64,000 nt of DNA. Source: an uncultured Acidobacteriota bacterium (GTDB lineage Bacteria; Acidobacteriota; UBA6911; CAINFC01). Shown here piece after piece: positions 8,801 through 17,600 of this stretch. The stretch covers positions 51,983-115,982 of the forward strand of contig CAINFC010000077.1 in the NCBI GenBank assembly GCA_903847975.1. The letters are read 5' to 3'. The first letter of the stretch is position 1; each line of letters opens with the position of its first letter. Both the position numbers and the translations under genes were made by a program. The notes below the pieces were generated by a model, which was given only the letters and a program-made list of their open reading frames with translations, did no database searches and was not told the origin of the DNA.

Positions 8801-11287
8801 GGTTATTCCTACGTCATGGATACCAGTCCCGAAACCCTTCCTGACACCATCAAGGATACTGCCGCCAACACGGTCACGATGAGCCGGACCACCGGCAATA
8901 GCTACTACTTCCACCTGCGGACCGGCGATGCGGTCGGAAACTGGGCTCCCACGGCTATTCACGCCGGGCCATACTATATCGACACGATTCCGCCGGTTTC
9001 CTCGGTTACCTCCCCGGCCCACACCAACAACCAGGGCTTCACCGTCAGCTGGTCGGGCAGCGACGCCCATTCCGGCATCGCCAGCTACGATATCCAGTCG
9101 CGCAACAGAACCGCCAACGACATCTGGCGCGACTGGAAGACGGAGCAGACGGCCACTTCAGCAATCTATTCCGGTTTGGACGGCTATATTTACGAGTTTC
9201 GGAGCCGGGCCCGGGACAACGCCGGCAACGTGGAAGCCTGGCCGTCCTACGCGGACAGCACTACCCCGGTCGAAACCATCGATTTCTCCCTTCAAAATCC
9301 GGCCGTTGAAATTACGCAGTCGTCCCAGGATCTGGACAACAGTGTCCAGGTTTATGCCAACCGCAGGACCTTCGTCTTCTGTTATCCTCAGCAAAATGGA
9401 TCCGTACAGCATGCAGGGGTGACAGCCAGGCTCAAGATATTCAACAACGAAGTTTACATGGGGATAGCCACACCGATCAATCCGGACGGAGTGCTTACCA
9501 TTGGGGACATCATGAACCGGGGCAGCATGAACGGCGCTTTTCTGTTCGACGTGCCCTCCATCATGGTGCGGGAAGGGATGGCCCGATTCCAATGCGAAAT
9601 CAACTACGGCCGCAACTGGGCGGAAAGCGACTACAGCAATAATATCGCCAGCGGCAGCGTTGTCGTCACCCGCACCGGTGTGCTGAACGTGAACCTGGTG
9701 GATGTTCTTTTTTATGCCCCGGACGGCCTGCACACTGTCCGGCACGTAGACCGCAATCGGATCGTTGCCTATTTGCGGGCTGCCTACCCGGTACAGTTTG
9801 TGAACCCGGTTTTTTCGACTTTGAATCCACCCTATGAATACGAGCCGGACATGTCGGACGTTCTCAGCGATCTGGATGCCAACGTCAACACAGCCGATGA
9901 GAACATGCACATGCATCATTACGGCATGATGTATTGGCCGGGCTCCCGTACGGGAGCCATCGGATTGGGTCGAATATCCGGACTGGTGGCGACCGGATAT
10001 CTGGGTCCGAGCAACAGCACCAGTGATGACGGTACCTGGGGGGAGGAGACCGCAGCCCACGAGATCGGTCACAATCTCGGCCGCCTTCACGTGCACTGTG
10101 CCGGCACGGAAGACGATGACGGCAACGGCGGCCTGGATGACGATTACCCGTATCCGGTGGATTCGATCAGTCCCACCGAAACCGGAAGGGGTGCCGTGTA
10201 TGGAATCGACGGCAGCACAACACCTCCGAGAATCCTGCGGCCTGGTTCTACTACGGACATCATGAGTTACTGTGCCAATCAATGGTTGAGCCCTTATACT
10301 TACGTCAACATCCGGAATATCCTGGTCGATCGGGCGATGGCCCGGGCAACAGAAGGCCTGGCCGCTACGCCGATCGACCGGCTGGCCGTCTACGGGAAAG
10401 TGGTCAAGGCGACGGACGCGGTCACGCTCAAGCCTTTTTACCGCCTGATGAGCGCCACGGATCACCCGGGCCGCGACCCGAACGGCGCCTACTCCATCCG
10501 CTTTTTCGGAGACGGGGGCAGCCTGCTGCAGAACTACCGCTTCTCGCCGGCCTGGACCGAGTCGCCCGGCACCACCGGGAGCATCACCGAGCGGCCGCCC
10601 TGGGTGACCGGCACGCGTCGAATTGCCATCTTTCACGGGGAGACAGAGCTGGCCTCGCGCACGGTCAGCGCCCATGCCCCGCAGGTGGCCATGGTTTCGC
10701 CGGTCGGCGGCCAGAACCTGAGCGGCGCTTCGGTGACCGTCAGCTGGACGGCTTCCGACCAGGACGGCGATGCGCTCGGCTACCGCCTGGCTTTCAGCCG
10801 CGACGCCGGGGCCAGCTGGCAGGGCATCTCGCGGCTGCTGACCCAGACCAGCGCCGCAATCGAGCTGAATACCCTGCCGGGCACCACCCAGGGGAAATTC
10901 CGGGTGACGGCCAGCGACGGAGTGAATACCGCCCAGGCGGAAACCAGCGGCGTGTTCAGCATTCCGTTCAAGGTGCCGGAAATCGTGCAGTTCGAGCCGG
11001 CCGGGGAAAACACTTATCCACGCCGCCAGACGGTCAACTTCCGCGGGCTGGCCTATGACGCCGAGGACAACGTCCTTCCCGATGACCGGCTGAGCTGGCG
11101 CTCGAGCCTCATGGGGGTGCTGGGCACCGGGCGGCTGCAATCGCGGATCGACCTGATTCCCGGCCGCCACGAGATCACCCTGACGGCCACCGACAGCCAG
11201 GGAAACGCCGTCAGTGCCGGGGCGGTGGTCATCGTGCTCGACAGCGAGGAGACCTACAGCCTCTTCCTGCCGTTCGTCGTCCGTTGA
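5846..11287 (+). CDS. Giant secreted FG-GAP propeller / metzincin metalloprotease
   Basis: 1813 residues. The ATG at 5846 is chosen over an in-frame GTG at 5831 because GGGAGGG lies just before it. Residues 1-28 are a signal peptide. Residues about 30-735 are a series of FG-GAP/VCBS repeats with calcium-binding DxNxDGxxD loops (DVNGDGQPD, DLNNDGWLD), forming one or more beta-propellers. About 740-1150 are Ig/Fn3-like modules, three of which start with IDTTPP or IDTIPP. Around 1405 comes HEIGHNLGRLH, the complete metzincin zinc site, followed by the Met-turn IMSYC near 1473. After two more Ig-like domains the protein ends in YSLFLPFVVR, an ending shared with four other secreted proteins here. 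Likely an extracellular or surface zinc endopeptidase; substrate unknown. Confidence 0.85.
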   Translation: MNRYRAALLILLVFVCALFGAAALRAPRLLTWETNSSGLPSSGSVRDVAFGDINNNGLPELMVTSTSGSGLSLYGRGSGGTWSATGLNTGLPASGSYEQLAVGDLDVDGKPDLFASRGSGTGLAVWKGNGSGSWTAITGGLPATGTYKGVALADVNGDGQPDLLAAGNGSGAVGVAVYRNDLTSFTALTGPTSSGVYNQLAAGYVNTDHYVDLAATNETTGVYFWKGQAAAGWSAARTGLPSGAGFRGLALGDLDNDSWPELVVSRAGTPPLGGGIGIYDWNDTSGSWTLAANQILTTVCYGRIVLSDLNNDGWLDVLAVGYPGEGGQGLTIWLGSAAGFTAAASPSTASSLGSLAAADFDLSGLVDLAAGDTGSLGASAWRNSASPNTMDSWLELPTPQATGSPLSLGQGDLNRDGYLDVILPGSSGGLVGYLGNGGNSWSECTGLAKAVPSGTFGDILAGVFPQIGTETSIIAARTDNGGLAFVYGTTCAGGGGASAIASTGSYRGLSAGEIFRDGNLSIVAAVIGVGTGMQYWVQRNTGWTIPVSIASGYSINDTALGDVDHDGLLEIATAELLNDGVAIYDYGKSWTRRSVVGMGSYYAVSLGDINNDGHLDVVATPSSAGTGIRVWLGNGSGTSWTLSSGPDAASPLTYYDLDLTDFNRDGKLDILAGTQGQGVLLWAGNGAGSWTPAAASLPASGNFRHVAFGHIDRDGNPDLLSTQTSGGVRLWSASDAAAPTITPYRATLWINSTQSPVLTAKVIDSGRGIDIASGGYRYSTNGGGSWSGWLAAAVSGENASTKEQIITTPAVPFSQDSQTLNVVEFRASDLGANQGTAQSVIWIDTTPPVPTSLFSPDREANTWSAGGTINLTFGVTDAVSGWQDSSVLVDQSSSTVPPAAANATGIHYTTGSLADGNWYAHLRGRDGAGNWSTTTRHFGPWGIDTTPPSNPYFLHSTDHAKQVWSNDVLIDMFWNGAADAGSGVHGYSYVMDTSPETLPDTIKDTAANTVTMSRTTGNSYYFHLRTGDAVGNWAPTAIHAGPYYIDTIPPVSSVTSPAHTNNQGFTVSWSGSDAHSGIASYDIQSRNRTANDIWRDWKTEQTATSAIYSGLDGYIYEFRSRARDNAGNVEAWPSYADSTTPVETIDFSLQNPAVEITQSSQDLDNSVQVYANRRTFVFCYPQQNGSVQHAGVTARLKIFNNEVYMGIATPINPDGVLTIGDIMNRGSMNGAFLFDVPSIMVREGMARFQCEINYGRNWAESDYSNNIASGSVVVTRTGVLNVNLVDVLFYAPDGLHTVRHVDRNRIVAYLRAAYPVQFVNPVFSTLNPPYEYEPDMSDVLSDLDANVNTADENMHMHHYGMMYWPGSRTGAIGLGRISGLVATGYLGPSNSTSDDGTWGEETAAHEIGHNLGRLHVHCAGTEDDDGNGGLDDDYPYPVDSISPTETGRGAVYGIDGSTTPPRILRPGSTTDIMSYCANQWLSPYTYVNIRNILVDRAMARATEGLAATPIDRLAVYGKVVKATDAVTLKPFYRLMSATDHPGRDPNGAYSIRFFGDGGSLLQNYRFSPAWTESPGTTGSITERPPWVTGTRRIAIFHGETELASRTVSAHAPQVAMVSPVGGQNLSGASVTVSWTASDQDGDALGYRLAFSRDAGASWQGISRLLTQTSAAIELNTLPGTTQGKFRVTASDGVNTAQAETSGVFSIPFKVPEIVQFEPAGENTYPRRQTVNFRGLAYDAEDNVLPDDRLSWRSSLMGVLGTGRLQSRIDLIPGRHEITLTATDSQGNAVSAGAVVIVLDSEETYSLFLPFVVR

Positions 11288-11592
11288 AACAAAATGCAGC
11301 CAACCAGGGTGGCCCGGCAGAAAGACATGATTGCCTTGTAACAGGCCTTTTCGCCCTTCTTCCCGTCCTTCCTTTCTTCCCGGGATCCCTGTTTTTCCAC
11401 AGGAAGACGGGAAGATCGGGAAGGGAACGGCAGCGGAATCCCCATCCGGGAACAGGGGCTCGCCTTGACGATACCGCCGGAACCCCTATAAAATCGTTAT
11501 CAGGGAAGCCGATATCCAGGTTGCCTGTCCGGGGGACAGCGCCGGTTTTTCCGACAATCATTTTATTTTCTACGGGGTAATCAAATCCAACC
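11288..11592 (+). promoter_or_regulatory. Intergenic region with promoter for the fucosidase
   Basis: This 305-base gap contains TTGACG (11465-11470), a 16-base spacer and TATAAA (11487-11492), a good sigma-70-like promoter with a leader of about 90 bases to the fucosidase ATG. No further gene or strong terminator is visible in the rest of the gap. Confidence 0.55.
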
Positions 11593-13050
11593 ATGAAAGC
11601 CTTTTTCCTGTTTTTTCTGCTGCTCGGCACGCTCTGCGCCCAGCCCTATCAGCCCAACTGGGAATCGATCGACAAGCGCCCCACGCCCGCCTGGTTCACG
11701 GAAGCCAAGTTCGGCATTTTCATCCACTGGGGTGTTTACTCCGTTCCGTCCTACGCTCCGGTAATCCCCGGAAAACTGGCCTATGCCGAGTGGTACTGGA
11801 ACGCCATGACGCGCGGCAAGGATCCCAAGGCCAACCCGATCCAGACCGGAACCTGGGCCTTCCATCAGAAGATGTTCGGGGCCAGTTTTCCGTACCAGGA
11901 TTTTGCCCCGCAGTTCCGCGCCGAGCTCTTTGATCCCGACCACTGGGCGGAGGTGTTCGCCCGCTCCGGAGCCCGGTACGTGGCCCTGACCTCCAAGCAT
12001 CACGAAGGGTTTGCGCTGTGGCCCAGCAAGGAGGCCAGCGCCACCTGGGGAAGACCCTGGAATGCGGTGGAAGCCGGCCCGCGCCGGGACCTGCTCGGCG
12101 ATCTGAGCGACGCCGTCCGACGGAAGGGCCTGCGCATGGGCTACTACTATTCCCTTTACGAGTGGTACAACCCGCTCTGGCTTTCCGACAAACCCCGCTA
12201 CATTCGCGAGCACATGTTCCCGCAGTTCAAGGACCTGGTCACCCGCTACAAGCCGGCAATCATATTCAGCGACGGCGAGTGGGATCTGCCGTCGGCCGAA
12301 TGGCGCAGCCCGGAACTGCTCGCCTGGCTGTTCAACGAATCGCCGGTCGGCAAAGACGTGGTGATCAACGATCGCTGGGGGAAGGATTGCCGGCACAAGC
12401 ATGGCGGCTACTGGACCACCGAATACACCCCGGGCATGAGCGGCATGGAGCACCCCTGGGAAGAGAGCCGCGGCATGGGATTCAGCTACGGATATAACCG
12501 CGCCGAGCGGCTGGATCATTATCACACCGGCGGCGAGCTGGTCATCATGCTGGTGGACCTGGTCAGCCGCGGCGGCAATCTACTGCTGGATATCGGGCCG
12601 GATGCCGACGGAACCATTCCCGTGGTCATGGAGGACCGACTGATTCAGATCGGCGACTGGCTGAAGGTCAACGGCGAAGCCATCTACGGCACCAGGCCCT
12701 GGAAAACGGCCCAGCAGTGGAGCGCCGGCGAAGTCCCCAGGCTGGATTACAACAAGGAGTTCGAAACCGCCTATGACGTCACCAAGCTGGCCGCCAGGCC
12801 GGAACCGGGAAAGGCTTGCATCGAAGCCTTCTTCACCTCCCGGGGGAGCGATGTCTATGCCATCCTGCCCCGCTGGCCGGGCCGGAGCTTTCACCTGAAA
12901 AACCTGGCCGGGGCCAAATCGGTCGCCCTGCTCGGATCGCCGGCAGCCCTGAAGTTCAAAGCGGAAAAAGAAGGGATTACCGTCGAGCTGCCCGACCTGC
13001 CGGAGGAGCTGCTGCGCCAGCCGGCCTGGGTGCTGCGAATCCGGAATTGA
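11593..13050 (+). CDS. Secreted alpha-L-fucosidase (GH29)
   Basis: 485 residues with a clear signal peptide (residues 1-16, ending LCAQ). The GH29 barrel is evident from WFTEAKFGIFIHWGVYSVPSY, YVALTSKHHEGFALW and YYSLYEWYNP. The catalytic nucleophile is Asp 227 in IIFSDGEWD, matching the family's WxDG-type motif. LLLDIGPDADGTIP is the conserved strand at the end of the barrel, followed by a small beta-sandwich. It removes terminal alpha-linked L-fucose from glycans outside the cytoplasm. The next gene encodes a fucose-isomerase-like protein and two sulfatases lie 18 kb away, which suits breakdown of sulfated or mucin-type glycans. Confidence 0.9.
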   Translation: MKAFFLFFLLLGTLCAQPYQPNWESIDKRPTPAWFTEAKFGIFIHWGVYSVPSYAPVIPGKLAYAEWYWNAMTRGKDPKANPIQTGTWAFHQKMFGASFPYQDFAPQFRAELFDPDHWAEVFARSGARYVALTSKHHEGFALWPSKEASATWGRPWNAVEAGPRRDLLGDLSDAVRRKGLRMGYYYSLYEWYNPLWLSDKPRYIREHMFPQFKDLVTRYKPAIIFSDGEWDLPSAEWRSPELLAWLFNESPVGKDVVINDRWGKDCRHKHGGYWTTEYTPGMSGMEHPWEESRGMGFSYGYNRAERLDHYHTGGELVIMLVDLVSRGGNLLLDIGPDADGTIPVVMEDRLIQIGDWLKVNGEAIYGTRPWKTAQQWSAGEVPRLDYNKEFETAYDVTKLAARPEPGKACIEAFFTSRGSDVYAILPRWPGRSFHLKNLAGAKSVALLGSPAALKFKAEKEGITVELPDLPEELLRQPAWVLRIRN

Positions 13051-13065
13051 GCTGAAAATAAAACC

Positions 13066-13091
13066 GTTTGCCCCCCCAAAAGACGGCAAAC
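13066..13091 (+). other. Intercistronic hairpin
   Basis: GTTTGCC and GGCAAAC (7-base stem) sit between the fucosidase and the isomerase-like gene, followed by a short CTTTT. It could be a partial terminator or an mRNA-stabilising hairpin. Confidence 0.4.
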
Positions 13092-13120
13092 AGGCGCTTT
13101 TATCGATAAGGAGAAAAACG

Positions 13121-14536
13121 ATGACCCATAAGCCGTTTTGCTCGCGTCGCAACTTTCTGCTGAGCTCGGCGGCCGCCGGAACTCTGGCGGCCGCCCCCGC
13201 CGGGGGGTTGCGGGCCGAAAGCGAAGTGCCGCCCAGAAACCAGAACACGGTCACCAAGATTAAAAAGGTCTTTCTGGCCAAGCCCGTTCCCACCTGGCCG
13301 CGGCCGGACATCGATCTGGGCGCGGAAATGAAAATGATCAACGCCCGCCTCGACGAACTGAAGCCCGGGTGGAGCCGGCCGGTGGAAATGGTCGGCGGCG
13401 AACTGTTGCGGGTAGCCGGCGATGTGACCCGGTTCTGGCAGACCCTGGGGGACGCCGATGCCGTTCTGGCCTTCAACCTGACTTCGGGCTGCGGCGCCAT
13501 GCTGGACCCCATCATCGATTTCGGCTACCCCACCCTGCTTTTTTCCCAGCCCTATGCCGGCCACGACTGGTCCGGCATAGGGGACAAGCAGCGGCAGGGG
13601 AAGCGGGTCGAGGTGATCTCCAGCAGCAGCCTGGAGGACCTCGAACCGTATCTGCGGGTGCTGGACTCCATGCGCCGCATCCGCCAGACCCGTATCCTTT
13701 GCCTGCAGTCCAACACCCACAAGAGTAATTTCGTCCTGGGCCTGGAAAAGCAGTTCGGACCCGAAATTCATCTTCTGGATTATTCCGAACTGAACGCCCT
13801 GTACCAGAAGTCCGACACCGCCCAGGCGGCGAAGCTGGCCGATGATTTCATCGCCGCAGCGGTCGGGATGGTCGAACCCACCCGGGAAGAGGTGATCCGC
13901 TCCATGCGCCTGTACCTGGCAATCCGCGAGCTTCTCAGCCGTTATTCCGCCGAGGTGATCACCGTCGACTGCCTGGGGGGCTTCAACCGCGGGGAGCTGC
14001 CGGCCTATCCCTGCCTGGCCTGGTCCATGCTGAACGACATGGGCAAGGTCGGAGTGTGCGAGGCGGACCTGGAGACCACTCTGACCCAGACGCTGCTCAC
14101 CTATCTAACCGGTCTGCCCGGATTTGTCAGCGACCCGGTCATCGACACCCGGACCAACACGGTGATTCATGCCCACTGCGTCTCCGCCACCCGGATGGAC
14201 GGGCCAGGCCAGTCCGCTGCCCCCTATATCATCCGGTCCCACATGGAGGACAACAAGGGTGTGTCCATGCAGGTGAAGATGAGGGTCGGGCAGGAAATCA
14301 CCCTGGCCAAAATCTCGCGGGGGAAAATGCTGATCAGCACCGGCACGATTCTCGACAACCCCGACAATCCGCGCGGTTGCCGCACCAAGGTCACCACCCG
14401 GGTCGCCGATGCCGACCGCCTGCTGCATAATTACACCGGCGGGCTGCACCGGGTGCTGGTTTACGGCCAGCATGTCCGCGACGTGAAAAGGATGGGGCGC
14501 CTGATGGGATTCGAGGTGGCGGACGAAATGGGATAA
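13121..14536 (+). CDS. Tat-exported L-fucose/arabinose isomerase-like protein
   Basis: 471 residues with a twin-arginine leader (CSRRNFLLSS, then an Ala-rich stretch to about residue 27) and a ribosome site AAGGAG. The body resembles the FucI/AraA superfamily: a two-layer N-terminal region with the substrate loop DADAVLAFNLTSG, the mid-domain TVDCLGGFNRGELPAYPCLAWSMLNDMG and a C-terminal part with VIHAHCVSATRM and GLHRVLVYGQH. The Glu, Asp and His residues of this region normally bind manganese for aldose-ketose conversion. Export by Tat is unusual for a FucI relative and implies a folded periplasmic enzyme or a lipid-free sugar binder. Position directly after an alpha-fucosidase supports a role with fucose. 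Activity is inferred only. Confidence 0.7.
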   Translation: MTHKPFCSRRNFLLSSAAAGTLAAAPAGGLRAESEVPPRNQNTVTKIKKVFLAKPVPTWPRPDIDLGAEMKMINARLDELKPGWSRPVEMVGGELLRVAGDVTRFWQTLGDADAVLAFNLTSGCGAMLDPIIDFGYPTLLFSQPYAGHDWSGIGDKQRQGKRVEVISSSSLEDLEPYLRVLDSMRRIRQTRILCLQSNTHKSNFVLGLEKQFGPEIHLLDYSELNALYQKSDTAQAAKLADDFIAAAVGMVEPTREEVIRSMRLYLAIRELLSRYSAEVITVDCLGGFNRGELPAYPCLAWSMLNDMGKVGVCEADLETTLTQTLLTYLTGLPGFVSDPVIDTRTNTVIHAHCVSATRMDGPGQSAAPYIIRSHMEDNKGVSMQVKMRVGQEITLAKISRGKMLISTGTILDNPDNPRGCRTKVTTRVADADRLLHNYTGGLHRVLVYGQHVRDVKRMGRLMGFEVADEMG

Positions 14537-14602
14537 CCGCCTTCCGCAAAGAGATGGTGGCTTTTTACCGTTCCGCAGAGAAGGGGGCTGTGCGGAAGGC
14601 GG
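14537..14602. other. Perfect 12-base inverted repeat between convergent genes
   Basis: CCGCCTTCCGCA (14537-14548) directly follows the stop codon of the isomerase-like gene and is repeated inverted at 14591-14602, with a 42-base loop. It lies between convergent genes and could end transcripts from both sides, although there is no T-run. Confidence 0.45.
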
Positions 14603-14623
14603 CCGGAGCGCGGCGGCCGATGC

Positions 14624-15940
14624 TCAGCGCAGGATCAGCGGCAGGTACAGCGATACCGCCGGTGCCGGCGACACCCCGTATTCGTCCGCTCCCGCATCCG
14701 CCATCGGCCCGATGGGGCGGGTCTGTCCGTCATAATCGTCGGCCATGCCGGCGGGAAGCGAAACCTGATCGATGGCCGCTGTCGCCAGGGCGGTCAGGTG
14801 CAGATCCCCGGCACCGGCCGCCTGGAACCACCCGGACTGGGCGCCGGACAGGTTTCCGGACTGGGTGGCCGCGGCGCCGTCCCGCTGGCGCAGGACATCG
14901 TTGACCAGGTTGTTGGCCAGCTGAACGCCGGTATTGGGAAACCTCCACTCGATCGCGGAAAAAGTGGCGGCCGGATCCGCGGTGTAGACCGTATTATGGA
15001 AAACCGAGGCCCCGCAGGCGTTCCACAGGCAGATGCCGCAGTCGAAGCCGTCGGCGGAGGCCAGCAGGTCCGGATCGTCGGCGGATACGAAGTTGTTGCG
15101 GATGGTGCCCCGGAAGTGATCCACATAGCCGCTGGTGCCCGGACAGACGCTGTCCGGGTAGGTTCGGCCGGATCCGCTGAGGGCCATGCCCAGGCCGATG
15201 CCCCGGGCATTGTTGCGGAGAAGATTGCGCTCCACCACCGGATCCCGGCAGGTCACCCACAAGTGAATCCCATGCTCGGAGAGCCCTGCGGGACACCAGA
15301 AGCCCTCGATGCGGTTGTCTTGGATCACCCAGTCGCGCGACTGATGGATATCGATCCCGCCGGTATAGCAGTTGTCGCGAATATGCGGGCGGCCGGCATC
15401 GGTCAGCTCGATAACCGAGCAGGCCACCAGCCCGCTGTCGGTATAATAGCCGCCGGGCACCGGATTCACTTTGACGGCCTGCTGGCCGGGATCCTCGATA
15501 TGAAGATTGTAAACACGGACGCGGTCCGCGCTGCCCTCTGTGGTGGACATCACGTGAACGGCATGGTTGTAGGCCCTGCGGATGGTCAGATCGGCCACGG
15601 TCACATCGGAGGCCACCGCGGAAACCACATCCGTGGTCTGGTATCCACCGTCCAGCACCACAGCGTCCCGGCTGCCGCTGGCCGACCGCAGGGTCACGCG
15701 CGGCACATCCAGCCACAAATAGGCCCCGTTCAGGAAATAGGTCCCATCGGCAATCAGGATGGTGGTGTCCGGCAGGGCGGTATTCACCGCGGTCACCAGC
15801 TGCGGCACGGTAGACACGGTAACAATCCGGCCGACGGGCGGGGGCAGGGCGGGGCAGGAACCGGCGGCGATGCCGGCCATCACCGGCAGTGTGACGGACA
15901 AGACCGCCAGCAAAAGCATATCAAACCGGAAAACACGCAT
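14624..15940 (-). CDS. Secreted right-handed beta-helix protein
   Basis: The ATG at 15940 is chosen because GGAGGTGAG lies immediately upstream and overlaps the stop of the preceding gene (TGA, two bases, ATG), so the two are translationally coupled. The first 27 residues are a signal peptide. The body shows pectate-lyase-like parallel beta-helix repeats (VTLRSAS, VTVADLTIRRAYNHAVHV, WVIQDNRIEGF, VVERNLLRNNARGIGLG), a fold used for polysaccharide binding or cleavage. The end, ADAGADEYG then VSLYLPLILR, combines the DxGAxE tail common in beta-helix proteins with the C-terminal LPLI ending shared with other secreted proteins in the window. No catalytic triad is obvious. Probably an extracellular glycan-active or adhesive protein. 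Confidence 0.8.
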   Translation of the reverse strand: MRVFRFDMLLLAVLSVTLPVMAGIAAGSCPALPPPVGRIVTVSTVPQLVTAVNTALPDTTILIADGTYFLNGAYLWLDVPRVTLRSASGSRDAVVLDGGYQTTDVVSAVASDVTVADLTIRRAYNHAVHVMSTTEGSADRVRVYNLHIEDPGQQAVKVNPVPGGYYTDSGLVACSVIELTDAGRPHIRDNCYTGGIDIHQSRDWVIQDNRIEGFWCPAGLSEHGIHLWVTCRDPVVERNLLRNNARGIGLGMALSGSGRTYPDSVCPGTSGYVDHFRGTIRNNFVSADDPDLLASADGFDCGICLWNACGASVFHNTVYTADPAATFSAIEWRFPNTGVQLANNLVNDVLRQRDGAAATQSGNLSGAQSGWFQAAGAGDLHLTALATAAIDQVSLPAGMADDYDGQTRPIGPMADAGADEYGVSPAPAVSLYLPLILR

Positions 15941-15942
15941 AC

Positions 15943-17448
15943 TCACCTCCACAGCAGGAGCGGCAAATAGACCAGCCGCGGAGTGAGTTCGTTTCCCTCG
16001 AAGGCTCCAATGCTGGGAGGAAGGTTGTACCAGCGGCCGTCCATGTCGAAAACCACCCCGGCTTCGGGCGTGCCGTGACCGATCGCCGGGCTGCCGCTCT
16101 GCAGATGCCCGTCGCCGCCCGCCGGGTCGACCAGAAGGGGGTTCTGCCCGGAGATCCCGCCGGTTTCCGACACGGGCAGGACGGGCTGCGACCGGGCCGG
16201 GTTGTCGTAGGCATACCAGAGGTTGTGGGAAAAGAAAAAGGTGGACGGACTGGTGTCAGGACCAATGTTCACGTAAGTGGAAAGGTCGCTGCGGTCAAAA
16301 TAAAACAGATTGTTGACCACGCGGTTGCCGGCGCAGCTTGAAAAAGTGTAGCCGCCCGTCGTGACGGTTTCCTGCAGAATGCGGATCAGCCAGTTGGTAG
16401 GGTGAATCACCGTATTGTGGACCGCCGAGCTTTCCACCGCCCCGACAAAAGCCAGGGGCGCAATGCTGCCCTGAATCAGGTTGGCGATGACCCGAATATC
16501 GCGCGCCTCGAAGTTGGGCTGCGTGGCGGACAGGGGCGGACGAAAATAGGCGAAGCCCGTGGAGCCGCCGATGTTCAGGGCCCGCTCGCCGCAGTCCACC
16601 ATGCGGTTGGCGCGGATTTCGATATCCTCGCTGCCCCCTTTGGCCTGCACCGCGTTGCCGGAAGTATCGTGAAAATAGTTGCCGGCGATCCGTCCGTGAT
16701 GGCAGCCGACATGGTCGATGCCGCTGCCGGAACCTCCGCCGCCGCAAAAGGCGAATTCGCTGTTCCAGACGGTATAGCGGTTGATTCCCGAAAGCTTCAG
16801 GCAATCCTGGTTGCCGTCCCCGCCGACGTGATGCACCAGCAGGTCGCGGAAAACCAGGTCGTGGGAGGCCTCCGGATTGGAATATTCGCCGCCGTCATCG
16901 GCATTGATGCCGTTGTCGGCGGTGTAGCGGATTTCCAGCCCGTGAATCACCAGGAAGCGCACCCGGGTCAGGTGCAGCCCTTCGGAGCCTCCTTCGATCA
17001 CCGGGCGGGCCTCGCCGGGAGCGCCTCCGATCCAGATGGGAGCCTCCGCGGTGCCAGCCAGATCCTGCACGTTGAACCGCACCGGGTAGGTGCCGGCGTG
17101 GATCCGGATCGCAGTCCCCGGCCCGGCCCCGGACGCAGCCCGGTCGAGGCTGCCGTAGGGCATGGACAGGCTGCCGTCTCCCAGGTCGTCATCGCCGCCG
17201 GCGGATACATGAATCTCCCGGAGCGGCTGCTTCCCGGTTTCAAAGGTAACCGGGGCGGGATACACCCTGCGCGGAGCCCCCCGGATTTCGGCAGCGACCA
17301 GGAAAAGTGCCGGCAATAAAAAAAGGAATAGCCCCGCCGCCGAAAATACGGTCCCCGGCAAAAGGCCGAAGCAGTGCGCAGGGCGGCCCGCAGTGCATTT
17401 TGCGGTCCGGTTCGCAGAAGCCGGGAGCCTGTTCCTGACGCGAGTCAT
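15943..17448 (-). CDS. Secreted right-handed beta-helix protein
   Basis: The start is uncertain. The frame is open to 17529, but the ATG at 17448 (MTRVRNR) leaves a shorter basic leader before the hydrophobic segment GLFLFLLPALFLVAAEI. A periplasmic or extracellular chain follows, opening with IHVSAGGDDDLGDGSLSMPY, the usual start of DUF1565/NosD-like beta-helix proteins. Repeats such as VIHGLEIRYTADNGI, LVFRDLLVHHVGGDG, RIAGNYFHDTSGNAV and IEIRANRMVDCG define the helix. It ends SIGAFEG...VYLPLLLWR, again with the shared LPLL tail. It is the first gene of a two-gene unit. Likely polysaccharide-related; no substrate assigned. Confidence 0.78.
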   Translation of the reverse strand: MTRVRNRLPASANRTAKCTAGRPAHCFGLLPGTVFSAAGLFLFLLPALFLVAAEIRGAPRRVYPAPVTFETGKQPLREIHVSAGGDDDLGDGSLSMPYGSLDRAASGAGPGTAIRIHAGTYPVRFNVQDLAGTAEAPIWIGGAPGEARPVIEGGSEGLHLTRVRFLVIHGLEIRYTADNGINADDGGEYSNPEASHDLVFRDLLVHHVGGDGNQDCLKLSGINRYTVWNSEFAFCGGGGSGSGIDHVGCHHGRIAGNYFHDTSGNAVQAKGGSEDIEIRANRMVDCGERALNIGGSTGFAYFRPPLSATQPNFEARDIRVIANLIQGSIAPLAFVGAVESSAVHNTVIHPTNWLIRILQETVTTGGYTFSSCAGNRVVNNLFYFDRSDLSTYVNIGPDTSPSTFFFSHNLWYAYDNPARSQPVLPVSETGGISGQNPLLVDPAGGDGHLQSGSPAIGHGTPEAGVVFDMDGRWYNLPPSIGAFEGNELTPRLVYLPLLLWR

Positions 17449-17600
17449 TAAAAAATTGTAAGAATATGCCCCGCGGTTGTCAATGGAACATGGACTTTCC
17501 CCGCGGCAGAAGCGGGAATTCCGTTTCATCTTGGGTCATAATTAGGCGATTTGCCGGGGAAGAAATCTTAAACAGCAATTATTTCATCAGGATGGTGTCT

